This document shows, one piece after another, positions 63,421 to 64,000 of a stretch of 64,000 nucleotides of DNA. The position numbers and the translations under genes were made by a program. Position 1 is the stretch's first letter. Every line of letters begins with the position of its first letter. Source of the DNA: Pseudobowmanella zhangzhouensis (lineage in GTDB: Bacteria > Pseudomonadota > Gammaproteobacteria > Enterobacterales > Alteromonadaceae); NCBI RefSeq assembly GCF_042662685.1, contig NZ_JBHSYO010000008.1, positions 62,001 to 126,000 on the forward strand, given 5' to 3'. The notes beneath the pieces are model-generated. The model had not been told where the DNA came from, ran no database searches, and saw only the letters and a list, made by a program, of their open reading frames with translations.

Positions 63421-64000
63421 ATGAAACTTGTCGCTGTTGATTACGCATCAGACAACGCAGCCAAAGACTTTGTTGAGTCACTGCACCAAACTGGTTTTGG
63501 TGTATTAAAAAACCACCCGATTCAACAGAAAATGGTCGATACCATTTATGAAGCGGCTAAAGCGTTTTTCGCCAAAGACGAAAAATATGATTACCGCTAT
63601 AACGTCGGCACTCAGGATGGCTACTTCCCACCAGATGTATCGGAAGTCGCCAAAGGCCACACTGTTAAAGATATCAAGGAATACTTCCATTACTACCCGT
63701 GGGGTCAGTGCCCGGAAGAGCTTAAGCCTTATCTGTCTAGCTATTACGAGCATGCCATGAATCTGGCCAAAGAATTGCTGAACTGGATTGAGCAATATTC
63801 GCCGGAAGCTGTCGCGGCCAACTACTCGGAGCCGCTGTCAAACATGGTTAAAGACTCTGATCAGACCCTGTTGCGCGTGCTGCATTACCCGCCGTTTAAA
63901 GGTGATGAAGAGCCAGGGGCAATTCGTGCCGCGGCCCATGAAGATATCAACCTGATCACCATTTTGCCTGCCGCCAATGAACCTGGCTTACAGGTTAAGA
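63421..64000 (+). CDS. 2-oxoglutarate/Fe(II) oxygenase, isopenicillin N synthase-like family (5' part)
   Basis: The ATG at 63421 opens a frame that runs through the end of the window (193 codons visible). The N-terminal DIOX_N-type region (VDYASDNAAKDFVESLHQTGFGVLKNH) and the approach to the metal site, LLRVLHYPPF then AAHEDINLITIL with the HxD iron ligands (His and Asp near 174-176), match the isopenicillin N synthase/flavonol synthase-like family. The second iron histidine and the 2-oxoglutarate arginine lie outside the window. Related bacterial genes are of unknown substrate; an antibiotic role should not be assumed. Confidence 0.88.
   Translation, partial: MKLVAVDYASDNAAKDFVESLHQTGFGVLKNHPIQQKMVDTIYEAAKAFFAKDEKYDYRYNVGTQDGYFPPDVSEVAKGHTVKDIKEYFHYYPWGQCPEELKPYLSSYYEHAMNLAKELLNWIEQYSPEAVAANYSEPLSNMVKDSDQTLLRVLHYPPFKGDEEPGAIRAAAHEDINLITILPAANEPGLQVK

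Noticed and set aside
1..64000. tRNA, rRNA, CRISPR, insertion sequences, toxin-antitoxin or defence genes
   Set aside because: Every stretch over about 300 bases without a gene was read; no cloverleaf, regular repeat array, transposase or terminal inverted repeat was seen.

Overview
The window is a gene-dense piece of a gammaproteobacterial chromosome, most likely from a marine member of the Alteromonadales. This rests on three things: the complete Na+-translocating NADH:quinone reductase operon with apbE, nqrM and dinB behind it; large TonB-dependent receptors, one of them Oar-like; and block orders known from gammaproteobacteria (xerD-dsbC-recJ near fldB, lptD-surA-pdxA-rsmA-apaG-apaH, rplU-rpmA-obgE, ispB opposite rplU, argR divergent from mdh). 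Base composition looks close to 50 percent GC. No species is named. I see no tRNA, rRNA, CRISPR array, insertion sequence or prophage.

Layout. 1-3.4 kb: the end of an M16 peptidase, then a copper-type TonB receptor with a DUF2946 partner. 3.5-9.1 kb: recJ, dsbC, xerD, an EAL-HDOD signalling gene and, divergently, fldB. 9.3-10.9 kb: a porin and a small PstS-like periplasmic protein. 11-20.5 kb: mostly single metabolic genes (trmN6, a PLP dehydratase, DUF1653, a DODA-type dioxygenase, a GFA protein, an S10 peptidase, a sugar porter with a lysoplasmalogenase, a thioesterase, an M17 aminopeptidase); several converge with touching or overlapping stop codons. 20.5-29.1 kb: dinB with a LexA box, then nqrM, apbE and nqrFEDCBA, preceded by a long, GC-rich, foldable untranslated region. 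29.2-34.7 kb: fabV, a three-gene TRAP transporter, bolA and an alkB-like gene. 34.7-44 kb: rlmG, a periplasmic cyclophilin, djlA and the outer-membrane biogenesis / vitamin B6 / rRNA maturation operon. 44-51.3 kb: a chemoreceptor behind a flagellar-sigma promoter, an S9 peptidase and a TonB receptor. 51.5-57.9 kb: folA, obgE, rpmA, rplU, ispB, mdh, argR and an EEP-fold hydrolase. 58-64 kb: an Oar-like receptor, uridine kinase, a nucleoside transporter and the start of a 2-oxoglutarate/Fe(II) oxygenase.

How the parts fit: sodium-motive respiration (Nqr plus its flavinylation and maturation factors), peptide and organic-acid scavenging (TonB receptors, S9, S10, M16 and M17 peptidases, TRAP transporter), envelope quality control (LptD with four assembly cysteines, SurA, DsbC, cyclophilin, DjlA), SOS mutagenesis (dinB), and motility (sigma-28 driven chemoreceptor, cyclic-di-GMP type protein). 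Most of the window is ordinary core genome. The less explained parts are the nqrA leader (28.8-29.1 kb) with a reading frame interrupted only by one UGA, a sequence element shared upstream of the two large TonB receptors, calcium-loop-like repeats inside one receptor, and the porin/PstS-like pair. I found no convincing new multi-gene system.
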